The translations under genes were made by a program, and so were the position numbers. The notes beneath the pieces were generated by a model. The model made no database searches and was not told where the DNA came from. It saw only the letters and a program-made list of their open reading frames with translations. Shown one piece after another: positions 47,114 to 56,959 of a DNA stretch of 64,000 bases. The first letter of the stretch is position 1. Each line of letters opens with the position of its first letter. Origin of the DNA: Chloroflexi bacterium OLB14 (lineage in GTDB: Bacteria; Chloroflexota; Anaerolineae; Anaerolineales; Villigracilaceae); the NCBI GenBank assembly GCA_001567105.1, contig LMZR01000048.1:29597-93596 (forward strand), written 5' to 3'.

Positions 47114-48919
47114 ATGTCAGAAAACATCTTAATCGCCATTGCCTGGCCCTACTCAAATGCAGAGATTCATGTTGGCAATATCACTGGTTCACATTTACCT
47201 GGTGACGTTGTAGCACGTTATCACAGACTCAAAGGGAATAATGTCCTTGTTGTATCGGGGACTGATTCTCACGGCACACCTGTTGTCATCGCCGCAGATA
47301 AAGAAGGTAAATCTGTTGAAGAAGTCTATAAACGCTACCATGAATCTTTTTTGGAAGTATTCAAAGGCTATGGCATCACTTACGATTTATTTACTACAAC
47401 ACACAGCGAAAATCATTTCAAAGTTTCGCAAGCGGTATTCCTTGCTTTGCAAAAAAATGGATTCTTATTCAAAGAGTTTAGCAAGCAATGGTATTCGCCT
47501 AGCGGCAATAAATTTTTACCCGATAGATATGTAGAAGGCACTTGTTACATCTGCGGATTTGAAGGCGCACGTTCTGATCAATGTGATAATTGCGGTAATG
47601 TGCTTGAGCCTGAGAAGTTAAAAAATCCGCGCGCGAAAACAGGAGATGGCGCACTTGAATTACGAGATACCGAACATTTTTATCTCGATTTATCTAAACT
47701 TGAGCCTGATGTTAAAAAGTTTTTGCAAGAACGTGCCGAACATTTTCGAGATACCGTGTTGGGCGAGTCACTTAGAAAAATTGAAACCGAAGGACTCAAG
47801 CCACGCGCCATCACACGCGATTTAGATTGGGGCATCCCTGTTCCAGTTAATGATTCTGCTTGGGACACGAAAAAACTATACGTCTGGTTTGAAGCGGTGA
47901 TCGGTTATTTATCAGCCCCAATTGAGTGGAGTCAAATTGCAGGTCAAAAAGATGCGTGGCGCAATTGGTGGACAAATCCAAAAGCGAAGCAATATCATTT
48001 CATCGGCAAAGATAACATCTTCTTTCATACATCGTTATGGCCCGCAGAGTTAATGGGCGTTGATGAACAATTCACAGAAATTTTTGCGGGTGATAAAACA
48101 AAATTAACATTGCCTTACGATGTGCCTGCAAATCAATTTATGAATCTTGAAGGGCAAAAAATTAGCGGCTCGCGCAATTGGGCGGTGTGGGGACTCGATG
48201 CGCTCACGCGTTATGATGCCGATGCGTTGCGATATTATCTGATTGCTAATATGCCTGAAAGTAAAGATAGCGATTGGGATTGGGCTGAGTTTGTGGCGCG
48301 TAACAATAATGAATTGGTTGCGAACTGGGGCAACTTAGCGAATCGCGTTTTGTCATTTTGCTATAAACATTGGGAAGGGCATGTGCCTGATGTGGATATA
48401 AAAACGCTTCGTGACTCTGACCTCGACTTGCTGGCTGTAATTGAAAATGGATTCAATCTGGTAGGTGATTTGCTCAACGCTGTGCAACTTCGCTCTGCAT
48501 TAAGTGAAGCGTTAAAACTTGCCACTGCAGTGAATCAATATTTGGATGTCAATGCGCCTTGGTCTGCTGTGAAGACGGATAAAGAAAGTGCTAGCAAAAC
48601 AATTTATGTTGCTTTGAAAGCGATTGATTCATTGAAAATCATCTTCTCGCCTTTCTTGCCATTTACGTCCGAAAAGTTGCATGGTTTTTTTGGCTATGAA
48701 AATCCATTGTTCGGTGAGCAGTTTATAGAAGATGTAAGCGATTCTTTAGGCACGCATAAAGTGTTGAGATACAAACCCGTTGAGCGGGATGCCATCCCGC
48801 ACCACGCATGGAAACCTAGCGAACTAAAACCAAATACAAAGTTGAATCAACCTGCTCCGCTGTTTAAGAAGTTGGAAGAAAGTGTGATAGAGGAAGAACG
48901 AGCGAGGCTGGGGAAGTAA
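47114..48919 (+). CDS. metG: Methionyl-tRNA synthetase
   Basis: A 601-residue class I synthetase. The HIGH-equivalent is in WPYSNAEIHVGNITGSHLPG (about 10-29, HVGN), followed by VSGTDSHGTP. A zinc knuckle CYICG...CDNCGN lies near 141-161. The KMSKS loop reads QKISGSRNWAVWG (near 350), the KISxS form seen in part of the MetRS family. The anticodon-binding helical domain follows; there is no C-terminal EMAP-type domain (ends at LGK). GGAG precedes the ATG. The last third contains a GCGGGATGCCATCCCGC palindrome (about 48786-48802), encoding ERDAIPH. Confidence 0.96.
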   Translation: MSENILIAIAWPYSNAEIHVGNITGSHLPGDVVARYHRLKGNNVLVVSGTDSHGTPVVIAADKEGKSVEEVYKRYHESFLEVFKGYGITYDLFTTTHSENHFKVSQAVFLALQKNGFLFKEFSKQWYSPSGNKFLPDRYVEGTCYICGFEGARSDQCDNCGNVLEPEKLKNPRAKTGDGALELRDTEHFYLDLSKLEPDVKKFLQERAEHFRDTVLGESLRKIETEGLKPRAITRDLDWGIPVPVNDSAWDTKKLYVWFEAVIGYLSAPIEWSQIAGQKDAWRNWWTNPKAKQYHFIGKDNIFFHTSLWPAELMGVDEQFTEIFAGDKTKLTLPYDVPANQFMNLEGQKISGSRNWAVWGLDALTRYDADALRYYLIANMPESKDSDWDWAEFVARNNNELVANWGNLANRVLSFCYKHWEGHVPDVDIKTLRDSDLDLLAVIENGFNLVGDLLNAVQLRSALSEALKLATAVNQYLDVNAPWSAVKTDKESASKTIYVALKAIDSLKIIFSPFLPFTSEKLHGFFGYENPLFGEQFIEDVSDSLGTHKVLRYKPVERDAIPHHAWKPSELKPNTKLNQPAPLFKKLEESVIEEERARLGK

Positions 48920-48964
48920 AAAGAGAGGATGTCACTAATCAGCGTTACTAATTTTTAAAAAATG

Positions 48965-48996
48965 AAATAAACCCGTCAAAATTGACGGGTTTATTT
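48965..48996. terminator. Bidirectional terminator between metG and the NAD-kinase-like gene
   Basis: A 14-bp stem AAATAAACCCGTCA / TGACGGGTTTATTT with 4-base loop. It overlaps the TAA stop of the minus-strand gene. Confidence 0.92.
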
Positions 48997-49932
48997 CTTA
49001 GCAGTATTAGATATTAACTTTTTTTTTTTATCAGCCAATTTTATTGTCGCAACTGCGCCTGCATTAAAAGCAAGGAAATCTGATTCAACTCCATCACTGA
49101 AAATAACACCGCCGTCTGGCATTTCAGATGTAATTAAGAGTGGCTCACTTGGAGTTACATAACCACAAACAATATTTGCACCTGTGGTTTTACTAATAAA
49201 AGGTTCGCGCACCACATAAACAAGTTTTTCATCTTCCCAATCAATTGTAGGCTTCTGAATAACTTCTGGAGAGGTATCAAATTTTGATACTACGCCATTT
49301 GCCATATTTATAATGCTACTAAACCAACCTGTTGAGCCAACACCTGTTGAAACGATGATTCCGCTAGATGAATGATGCTCAGCCAATATCCCTTGTTGTA
49401 TTGTATATCGTGCAGAGACATGCGTTTTTACGCCAATAAATAAATCATTGAATGCTAACAATGTTTGTCCATCGTTCAGAGACACTTCCGCCATCGTGAT
49501 TAATCGGTTTTGAAATTGTCCCTTCAAGACGTTCTGAACTGCGAACTCTGTTTGTTGCACATTAAAAGGCAGTAAAACTCCATCAATAAATTCAGGGTCA
49601 GGATTCACAGCAACAAGCGGTTGTCCATCTAAATATTTAGCAGTGTTCACTACTAACCCATCAATCCCCACTGTTACAACAATATCTTTTTCCGAAAAAA
49701 GAAAATTCGGCAAAAAGGCACGCTCAATCTCGTGAAATTTTGCCAGCTTTATCAATATGGCGCGCAGATATTCAACAGATTGATAATACCTGTCATGTTC
49801 CCTTTGGTATAAATCAAAGTTCCCGCCACTATGCTCTAAATAAAACTTAGCCTGTCCAACTGTATTAAAACGCTCAATCAAACCTTCAAGGCGAGTTTTA
49901 CGAGTGACAAGAATAATTTTCTCGAAATTCAC
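48991..49932 (-). CDS. NAD kinase-like protein paired with SPFH protein
   Basis: 313 residues of the NAD kinase/diacylglycerol kinase-like fold. In place of the NAD kinase GGDGT motif it reads VVTVGIDGLVVNTAKYL (near 83-99), retaining the Asp and following Gly. The second conserved element is STGVGSTGWFSS (near 195-206), and VNPDPEFIDGVLLPF corresponds to the nucleotide-binding middle. The N-terminus has a long extra helical segment (to about 75). Altered GGDG means activity on NAD is uncertain. It follows the SPFH gene by 9 bases; the two are expected to act together. Confidence 0.78.
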   Translation of the reverse strand: MNFEKIILVTRKTRLEGLIERFNTVGQAKFYLEHSGGNFDLYQREHDRYYQSVEYLRAILIKLAKFHEIERAFLPNFLFSEKDIVVTVGIDGLVVNTAKYLDGQPLVAVNPDPEFIDGVLLPFNVQQTEFAVQNVLKGQFQNRLITMAEVSLNDGQTLLAFNDLFIGVKTHVSARYTIQQGILAEHHSSSGIIVSTGVGSTGWFSSIINMANGVVSKFDTSPEVIQKPTIDWEDEKLVYVVREPFISKTTGANIVCGYVTPSEPLLITSEMPDGGVIFSDGVESDFLAFNAGAVATIKLADKKKKLISNTAKK

Positions 49933-49941
49933 AATCGCCTG

Positions 49942-50987
49942 TTATTTTTGTCGTAAGTCTGGGCGCGCCTGAGATTGACTTTTTTCTAACAATGTCTCAA
50001 GTAGTTCTGGAGAAATATTGAGGTTTCCAATCTTGCCAGCATTTTGAGCAATCTCTTTTATCGCAAGGCTCACCATCAAACGCGGGTCTGTTGTTTGCAC
50101 TGCCAACATTTGCAACACTGCTGGGTCAAGGTCTTTAAATGCTTTGAGCGACGCTTCTAATGAATACGCCTGAACATCTGCTTCAGCACGGGCATTTTCA
50201 GAACGAGTTTGAACTAACTGCTTGCGCTCTTTTTCTAACGCAATCTGACCGCTCATCTCTAATTGACGAACTTCTTGTTGTTTGGTTTCAATTGCCAAAT
50301 CTGCTTCAACTTTGGTTGTGCGGATTTGGCGCTTCTTTTCTTCAACTGCGATCTCGGTATTTAACTCATTCTCTTTAATTCTTCTTTCTTGTTCAACAGA
50401 GGCATTACGGCGGTCATAAATGGCTTGGTCTGCACGCCGCATTAATTCTTCGCGTGCTTCTGTTTCCAATGCGCGTGCCACTTCTGGAACAGCGCGAATA
50501 CTTTGAATTGATAAAGCCATAATTTCAATGCCCAACGCCTTAACTGAATCACCGTCAAGGAATTTACCTAATACAGCAGATGCAACCGCTTCAGAGGCTT
50601 TAATCACATCGCGTAAAGACAACCTTTGCACTTCAGCACGAACCAATACTTGCAATAGATTAATTAAACGTTGTCCTATTTTTTGTGGATCCTCAGAAAG
50701 GTAATGCGCCGCAGGTCCATCTATTGTGTAATTGAACAAAGATGCTAAATGTTCAGGGTTATGAACACGATATGTTAATGTCCCTTGAACAGTTAATGCT
50801 TGAAAATCCTGACTTAATTCATTGAAAATAAACGGAACGTCCGTGCTACCAATTGGCACAAGCACAATAGATGAAAACGGCTTGTAATAGAAAAAAGATA
50901 AACCATTCCCTGCACGCCTCTTACGCCCATTCACAAAATGAATAATGTATTGAGTCGCGCCGCCTTAATATATTGAATTCCAAGCAT
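49942..50987 (-). CDS. SPFH/band-7 domain protein, one frameshift near the start
   Basis: About 348 residues. From the ATG at 50987 (GGAGGAG upstream) MLGIQYIKAA is read; a one-base indel near 50955-50961 then moves to the frame TQYIIHFVNGRKRRAGNGLS, which stays open to 49942. The SPFH domain covers about 20-190 (QGTLTYRVHNPEHLASLF). A charged coiled coil covers about 185-270 (ELNTEIAVEEKKRQIRTTKV). SPFH proteins scaffold membrane microdomains. There is no long membrane helix, so binding would be peripheral. Next to an NAD-kinase-like gene. Confidence 0.85.
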
Positions 50988-51166
50988 AATACTCCTCCAA
51001 ACAAAAGATGAATAAATTAATATTGAAAATTATACCTTGTGCTAAGGTTAAATCATCATATTTTGATTAAAAACCCACGCCTCATTCCTGACTGAGAGTT
51101 GGTTCTGAAATTTAGTTTGAATACTCGCTGAGGCTGATATAATTCCCCAAACTGGAGATCTTGCAA

Positions 51167-51919
51167 ATGAAAATCGGCATCATCGGCGCAATGGATGAAG
51201 AATTAATTTCCATTCGCGCATTTGTTCAAAATTCAGAAAAAATCGAAAAGGGAAAAAGAATCTTTTGGCATGGCACCGTACATGAGCATGATATTTATTT
51301 AACACGTTGTGACCCTGGCAAAGTCAATGCTGTAATTGCCACACAACAAATGATTGATTTGTTTGCTGTAGACGCTATTTTCAACATGGGCAGTTCTGGC
51401 GCATTAGCCCCCGAATTAGAAGTTGGTGATTTAGTTGTAGCCACTGAATTTATCCAACACGATTTTGATGTAACCGATTGGGGACTCAAACATGGCGAGT
51501 TAATGTTTGATATTTTGATGTCTGATGAGACAGGTCAGATGCAATTTCGGAAACAACAAATATTCAAAGCAGATGCAAACCTGATTGCTAAAGCTATTGA
51601 AATTTCACAAAGTATTCAACTTGCACAATTGGCAGGTCATTCTCCTAAAATAGTTTCAGGCAGAATCTTAAGTGGCGACCAATTTATTAGCAAAGTTGAA
51701 AAAGCAAAATTTTTATGGAATACACATCAAGGTTTATGTACTGATATGGAAGCCGCCGCCATCGCCCATACTTGCGAAGTGAATCAAATTCCATTTTTGT
51801 GTATTCGCGCTATTTCAGATAAGGCAGACCACTCAGCAGTTCTGTCATTCACAGATTTTTTAGTCAGTGCTACTGCCAATTATGGGAAAATCTTTGAAGC
51901 ACTAATTAAAAAGTTATGA
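51167..51919 (+). CDS. mtnN: 5'-methylthioadenosine/S-adenosylhomocysteine nucleosidase
   Basis: 250 residues from the ATG at 51167 (MKIGIIGAMDEEL; an upstream TTG is in frame). It hydrolyses MTA and SAH to adenine and the thioribose. Visible: GIIGAMDEE with catalytic Glu12, GSSGAL (77-82), and TDMEAAAIAHTC then IRAISDKAD with the catalytic Asp. The protein is slightly longer than the E. coli enzyme. Together with mtaD at 31.4 kb the organism has two routes for MTA/SAH. TATAAT at 51138-51143 with a short leader and TGGAG upstream. Confidence 0.92.
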   Translation: MKIGIIGAMDEELISIRAFVQNSEKIEKGKRIFWHGTVHEHDIYLTRCDPGKVNAVIATQQMIDLFAVDAIFNMGSSGALAPELEVGDLVVATEFIQHDFDVTDWGLKHGELMFDILMSDETGQMQFRKQQIFKADANLIAKAIEISQSIQLAQLAGHSPKIVSGRILSGDQFISKVEKAKFLWNTHQGLCTDMEAAAIAHTCEVNQIPFLCIRAISDKADHSAVLSFTDFLVSATANYGKIFEALIKKL

Positions 51920-51929
51920 AGCACAATTT

Positions 51930-52412
51930 TTATATCAATTTGCCTTCAAGATAATCCAAAACAAATTGCAAGGCGGCTTCGGCTGAGAATTTTTTATTGC
52001 CTTCACGGTCTCCATCCCAAACAAAGTGACGCGCCCACTCCCCATCTTTTGTAGATAACCCAATCCAAGTTGTGCCAACAGGTTTTTCATCTGTTCCACC
52101 ACCTGGACCTGCAACACCACTCACACTTACAGCAATATCTGTTTTCAATTTTTTTCTGACACCTATTGCCATCTCAATCACCGTTTCTTTTGAAACAGCC
52201 CCCTTAGTATTCAACGTATCCCAAGAGACATCAAGCAAATCAGCTTTGGCTTGATACGAGTACGCAACAACACTACCCATAAAATACTCAGATGAACCAG
52301 CAATGTTAGTGATGAGATGAGCAATCAAGCCACCTGTGCAAGATTCAGCAGTGGCAATAGATAAATGTTGTTTCGCTAACAAATTGGCTATACGCAGGTC
52401 AATGGATGACAT
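51930..52412 (-). CDS. pncC: Nicotinamide-nucleotide amidohydrolase PncC (CinA C-terminal domain)
   Basis: 160 residues, a stand-alone CinA C-terminal domain that deamidates NMN to nicotinate mononucleotide. The catalytic motif [20 protein letters not shown] (about 21-40) and [19 protein letters not shown] (about 95-113) are intact. It complements the degenerate copy of this domain in the cinA gene at 29.0-30.2 kb. Convergent with mtnN with 10 bases between the stops. Confidence 0.95.
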   Translation of the reverse strand: MSSIDLRIANLLAKQHLSIATAESCTGGLIAHLITNIAGSSEYFMGSVVAYSYQAKADLLDVSWDTLNTKGAVSKETVIEMAIGVRKKLKTDIAVSVSGVAGPGGGTDEKPVGTTWIGLSTKDGEWARHFVWDGDREGNKKFSAEAALQFVLDYLEGKLI

Positions 52413-52524
52413 TCCAATCTCCAGTTAAATGATTTAATAAGCTAAGCACTAGCAATAATAATTTATTTACATTTTTGTTTATTTTATTTTACTCAATTTA
52501 ATATAACTAAAAACTTCTTTCGAG

Positions 52525-52530
52525 TATAAT
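52525..52530 (+). promoter_or_regulatory. -10 box of the Ser/Thr kinase gene
   Basis: A perfect TATAAT, 6 bases before the ATG at 52537, with no ribosome-binding site. No convincing -35 is seen. Implies a leaderless transcript. Confidence 0.6.
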
Positions 52531-52536
52531 TTAGAT

Positions 52537-54566
52537 ATGTCTTCTTGGAGCGGAAAAACAGTTGGAAAAGTACAAATTGGCGAATTGATAGCACGCGGCG
52601 GCATGGCTGAAGTGTATATTGGTGAGCATACAGCCTTAGATCGCAAAGTTGCTGTCAAAATTATGCGAGATTTTGTAGATGCTGATCCAGATGCTCATTC
52701 TCGCTTTGAACGTGAAGCTCGCGTCATCGCAAATTTACAACACCCCAACATCATTCAACTATTTGATTATGAACTAGTTAACGCACACCCATGCTTGGTC
52801 ATGGAACTTGTGCCTGGAGCCACGCTAGCAGCATATCTACGAGAAGCCCAAAAAAGAAGTGAAAAACTCTCTTTTGATACGATTGCAAAAATCCTCACTG
52901 CTATCGCATCTGCTATTGATTATGCACACAGCCAAAATATTGTCCACCGAGATATAAAGCCAGCAAATATTTTGTTGCGTTCAAAAAATGGAACGGTCAA
53001 AGTTAACGAGCCTTTACCAGAAGATGTAGAACCCGTTCTCACTGACTTCGGCTTGGTTCGGCTCCTTGATTCTACGACTCAAACTTCGACAGGCACCGTT
53101 TCAGGCACACCTGCCTACATGAGTCCTGAACAAGCTCGTGGCGACAAAGTTGATAAGAAAACCGATATTTATTCATTAGGTGTAGTTTTATATGAAATGT
53201 TAGCAGGTGCAGTGCCATTTGACGCGGAATCATCTTTTGGGGTTTTAATGAAGCACCTTAACGAACCGCCCCCTCTATCCCTAATATCTCTTCCGATTTA
53301 CAACTTGTTATTGACCGCGCCTTAGCAAAAGACCCCACCTTACGTTACAACTCAGCCAAAGATATGGTAGATGAATTCATCGCTGTATTTAATGGACAAA
53401 CTGTTTCCTTAAATACTGTCAGCTATACAAAGATGGCAAAAGTTTTCTCAAAGAAAAAATCAAATATTTTTTCTACTGTGCTAGCAGGTATTAGTATTTT
53501 AACAATTATTGTATTAGCGTTTTTTGCATTTCGCCCAACACCTAAAATAGCCATAAATGAATCATTGCCGATTGGAAAAGTTTCATTTCTTGATTTTAAT
53601 TTTATTTTAGATAGAGCCTCACTCACATTTACTAATTTGCCTGCCCTAGAAGCAGGTACACATTATGATGTTTGGGCATTGGCTGAAGGTGGAGAAACTC
53701 GCCAAAATATTGGCAGTATTGAAATGAGCACTACCACGCAAGGACAGTTGATTTACACCTCTCCCGCACAAATAAACATTCTGGGATCGTTTGACCAAAT
53801 CGAAGTCACGATTGAAGCGGATAATGATCCAAACCCAAATCAAGCCTCAGATGATGTTATTGCCTCTTCTGTGTTTCCTCCATTGGCATTAATCCATGTT
53901 CGGCATGTATTAGTTTCCTACGGCGGCGCGCCAGAAGGTAGTGCCTTGATTCAAGGCTTATGGTATACAGCCGATAGCATAAAGACATCTGTAGTTGCGC
54001 TAGAAAATGCCTTCAAAGATAATCATGATGTGCAAGTTAGAAAATCTACCGAAGAAATTATTAATCAATTAGTAGGGAGTTCTGATATTTTACAATATCG
54101 TGACTGGAATGACGATGGAAAAATTGACGATCCAAGTGATGGATATGGCTTGTTGGAAAATCCAAATGAAATTAATTCGGGTTATATTCCCACAGCCAGA
54201 AGCCATGCTACTTTTGCGGCATCATCAGAAGATGCTACTGAAAATATAAAAAACAATAGTCAGAATGTGGTTATTGCTATTGACAATATGCAAGGATGGT
54301 CTGAGCAACTATTGGCATTAGCCTTACGCTTACAATCTATGCCTGTTGGTTCAGAAATGCAAACCATTATCACCGAAATGAATTTGCTCTCAACCTATAT
54401 CCTTTCTGGGGTGGATACAAATGGAAATCAATTGATTGAGCCGATTGTTGGCGAAGGTGGAGCAGATAGTGCTTATGAATATGCTTACTATATGGCAGAT
54501 ATGCCAATATTACTTGGAAAACATCGCATTCCCCCACCTGCTTCGACAGAAACACAATCACCATAA
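52537..54566 (+). CDS. Transmembrane Ser/Thr protein kinase, one frameshift
   Basis: About 676 residues after correcting one indel. The kinase domain (about 12-270) is a complete Hanks-type kinase: IARGGMAEVYIG (18-29), catalytic K41 (VAVKIM), HRDIKPANIL (about 136-145), TDFGLVR (about 171), PAYMSPEQA and DIYSLGVVLYEM. At EPPP (C5 run, 53269-53273) the frame slips; the other frame continues NISSDLQLVIDRALAKDPTL, the usual kinase end, then a membrane helix (FSTVLAGISILTIIVLAFFA). A ~340-residue outer domain without PASTA repeats follows: a beta-rich half, then a helical half with DWNDDGKIDDPSDGYG, a Ca-binding-like loop. Confidence 0.88.
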
Positions 54567-54569
54567 ATA

Positions 54570-54604
54570 AAAAATTCCTGCTAAATTTGCAGGAATTTTT
54601 TATT
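54570..54604. terminator. Bidirectional terminator
   Basis: AAAAATTCCTGC / GCAGGAATTTTT with 7-base loop, A-rich before and T-rich after. It serves the kinase (+) and the DUF4190 gene (-). Confidence 0.9.
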
Positions 54605-54615
54605 TACAACCTAGG

Positions 54616-54921
54616 TTAGAAATTAAAGTCGAAACTTTGACCACTAAACCCTAGGTAAGCACCTACCGCAGAATTAATACAAGCCAAAAGCAAACCTAAG
54701 GCACATAGCACAATGCCCCCAATAGCAAGATTTTTAGAAGGTACATCTTTCATTCCTAAATATCCAAGCACAATGCCTGCAATGGCTAATGGAATTCCAC
54801 AAATTGGGAAAAACCATGCACATAAATTAATAACGCCTAAAACTAACGATGCAATTGCCATTGTCCTTTCATTGCCGCTGGCGGGGGCTGGGGCTGGTGA
54901 AATAGGTTGATTCGATTCCAT
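54616..54921 (-). CDS. DUF4190-type small membrane protein
   Basis: 101 residues. A Pro/Ala-rich cytoplasmic tail (SPAPAPASGNERTM) leads to two membrane helices: ASLVLGVINLCAWFFPICG and, after the GYLGMKD turn, AIGGIVLCALGLLLACI. The repeated (A)SLVLG...GIPLAIAGIVLG pattern is the DUF4190 signature. Function unknown. AAGGAGAATA before the ATG. Confidence 0.85.
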   Translation of the reverse strand: MESNQPISPAPAPASGNERTMAIASLVLGVINLCAWFFPICGIPLAIAGIVLGYLGMKDVPSKNLAIGGIVLCALGLLLACINSAVGAYLGFSGQSFDFNF

Positions 54922-54974
54922 TTATATTCTCCTTTTTTTAATTTGAAGTATTTTACTCCATAAAAGCCAGAGCG

Positions 54975-56327
54975 TTATCCGCCAACAGTCCTATCGGTAA
55001 TTTCAAGCGCTTTATCTAAAATATCAAAACCTTCCTTCAATTCTTCTTCAGTAATAATCAATGGCGGAATTATCAACACAGTATGCCAATGTGTGTATAA
55101 AAACAAGCCGTTATCTAAACAATATTTTTTCAACGCATTCATTTCAGGTGATGATTGATTCCACGGGGTCAATGGTTCTTTTGTTTTTCTATCTTTAACT
55201 AATTCGATGATGCCAAACAAGCCGATATTTCTAACTTCGCCGATAGATGGATGTGACTCACCTAGATCTGTCAACATGCGCCTCATCACTTGACCCATGC
55301 TTGCTGAATGCTCGACAACTTTATCTTCTCTCATAGCATTGATATTCGCCACAGCCGCCGCCAGTGAAATTGGATGCGATGTATAGGTTAATCCGCTTTC
55401 AAAAGCGTGTTCATCAAACGCAGATGCAATCTCTGGTTTCATCGCCACTGCTCCCAATGGCGCATACGCGGAAGTTAATCCCTTTGCCATCGTTATCATA
55501 TCGGGGATGACGTTCCAATGTTCAATGGCAAACCATTTGCCTGTTCTGCCAAAGCCACTCATCACTTCATCACAGATCATTAAGATATTGTATTTATCAC
55601 ATAACTGACGAACGCCTTGCATGTATCCGCTGGGAGGAATGATAATGCCGTTCGTACCCGTAACAGTTTCCAGCAAGATGGCGGCGATTGAATCAGCTCC
55701 TTCGTATAAAATAATTTCTTCCAAGTGATTAACATAATCACGCGCAAATTCTTCTTCCGAAATATTTGGATTGGTGCGATGAAAAGTTGAACGATAACGA
55801 TACGGGTCAAGGAAGTGCACAACGCCCGTCATCAAATTTGGTTCCCAAGCCACGCGGCGCGGATCACCAGTAGCCGCCATTGCTCCAGCCGTTGCACCAT
55901 GATACGAACGATAACGCGTTAAAATTTTATGTTTCTTTGTATAACCACGCGCAAGTTTGATGGCATTTTCATTTGCATCAGCACCACCGAGCGTAAATAA
56001 AATTTTGCTCAAGGCTTTATTGGGCGTTACATCTGCTACTGCTTTGCTAGCCAACGCACGAATTTTTGTTGCCATACCTGGCGCGGCATAAGGCAGTTCA
56101 CCCGCTTGCTCTTGCATGGCTTTGATAATGCGTTCATCACCATGACCAATATTGACGCACATGGTCATGGAATTAAAGTCAAGATACTTTTTATCATCTA
56201 TATCCCAAAAGTAAACGCCTTTGGCTTTTTTGACTGCAATCGGATTTACTTTGGCTTGCGCAGACCACGTCCAAAAAACGTGTTGTTTGGAAAGCGGGAG
56301 AATTTCATCATCGGGTAAGTTGAACAT
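54975..56327 (-). CDS. Class III aminotransferase
   Basis: 450 residues of the PLP-dependent aspartate-aminotransferase superfamily, class III. GGADANENAIKLAR (near 113-126) binds PLP phosphate. ICDEVMSGFGRTGKWFAIEH (near 247) contains the conserved Asp, and MITMAKGLTSAYAPLGA (near 280) the PLP lysine. The size and the start (LPLSKQHVFWTWSAQ) resemble taurine/beta-alanine:pyruvate-type enzymes. The amino donor cannot be told. Monocistronic, with TAGGATTC-type spacing upstream. Confidence 0.92.
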   Translation of the reverse strand: MFNLPDDEILPLSKQHVFWTWSAQAKVNPIAVKKAKGVYFWDIDDKKYLDFNSMTMCVNIGHGDERIIKAMQEQAGELPYAAPGMATKIRALASKAVADVTPNKALSKILFTLGGADANENAIKLARGYTKKHKILTRYRSYHGATAGAMAATGDPRRVAWEPNLMTGVVHFLDPYRYRSTFHRTNPNISEEEFARDYVNHLEEIILYEGADSIAAILLETVTGTNGIIIPPSGYMQGVRQLCDKYNILMICDEVMSGFGRTGKWFAIEHWNVIPDMITMAKGLTSAYAPLGAVAMKPEIASAFDEHAFESGLTYTSHPISLAAAVANINAMREDKVVEHSASMGQVMRRMLTDLGESHPSIGEVRNIGLFGIIELVKDRKTKEPLTPWNQSSPEMNALKKYCLDNGLFLYTHWHTVLIIPPLIITEEELKEGFDILDKALEITDRTVGG

Positions 56328-56404
56328 AGGATTCCTTTGTGATTGGAGATTAGAGACTAGAGATTAGCAAATAGTAGTTTTGATAAATTATAATCGTTTG
56401 TCTT

Positions 56405-56941
56405 ATGAACACATTTTCATACAAGCGCATTATAGTAATTGGTACAACTTCGTCAGGAAAATCTACGCTGGCAAAACAACTGGCAGAAAAAATGAACTTC
56501 AATTTTATTGATTTAGATGCCTTACATTGGGAGCCGAATTGGCAAGAAGCAGAAACTGATGTTTTTCTAGCACGTGTGCAAAAAGCAATTGAAGCACAAG
56601 CATGGGTGCTAGCAGGTAATTATAGCGTTACTAGAAATTTAACTTGGAATCGAGCGCAACTTATTATTTGGTTAGATTATCCATTTCACATCGTCTTTTG
56701 GAGGTTACTCACCCGCACCATTTGGCGCATTACAAGTCAAGAAGAATTATGGAATGGAAATCGAGAAAGGCTTTCAACGCAACTTAAAATTTGGTCACAA
56801 GATTCGATTATTCATTGGTTATTCAAAACCTATTGGCGCAGAAAACGTGAGACACCTATTCTGTTATCACAATATAAGCATTTGAAAGTGATTCATTTCA
56901 AGCATCCAAAAGAGGCACAGAAATGGCTGGAAAATTTATGA
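56405..56941 (+). CDS. P-loop kinase of the adenylate-kinase/FlaR-like type
   Basis: 178 residues. Walker A GTTSSGKST at 13-21, then FIDLDALHWEPNWQE (about 33-47) and YPFHIVFWRLLTRTIWR, the pattern of small nucleotide kinases annotated as DNA topology modulation protein FlaR. Substrate unknown. TATAAT lies about 10 bases before the ATG. Followed by the gene-less DUF559-type repeat. Confidence 0.87.
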   Translation: MNTFSYKRIIVIGTTSSGKSTLAKQLAEKMNFNFIDLDALHWEPNWQEAETDVFLARVQKAIEAQAWVLAGNYSVTRNLTWNRAQLIIWLDYPFHIVFWRLLTRTIWRITSQEELWNGNRERLSTQLKIWSQDSIIHWLFKTYWRRKRETPILLSQYKHLKVIHFKHPKEAQKWLENL

Positions 56942-56959
56942 TTTGATTTAATCTCCAAG

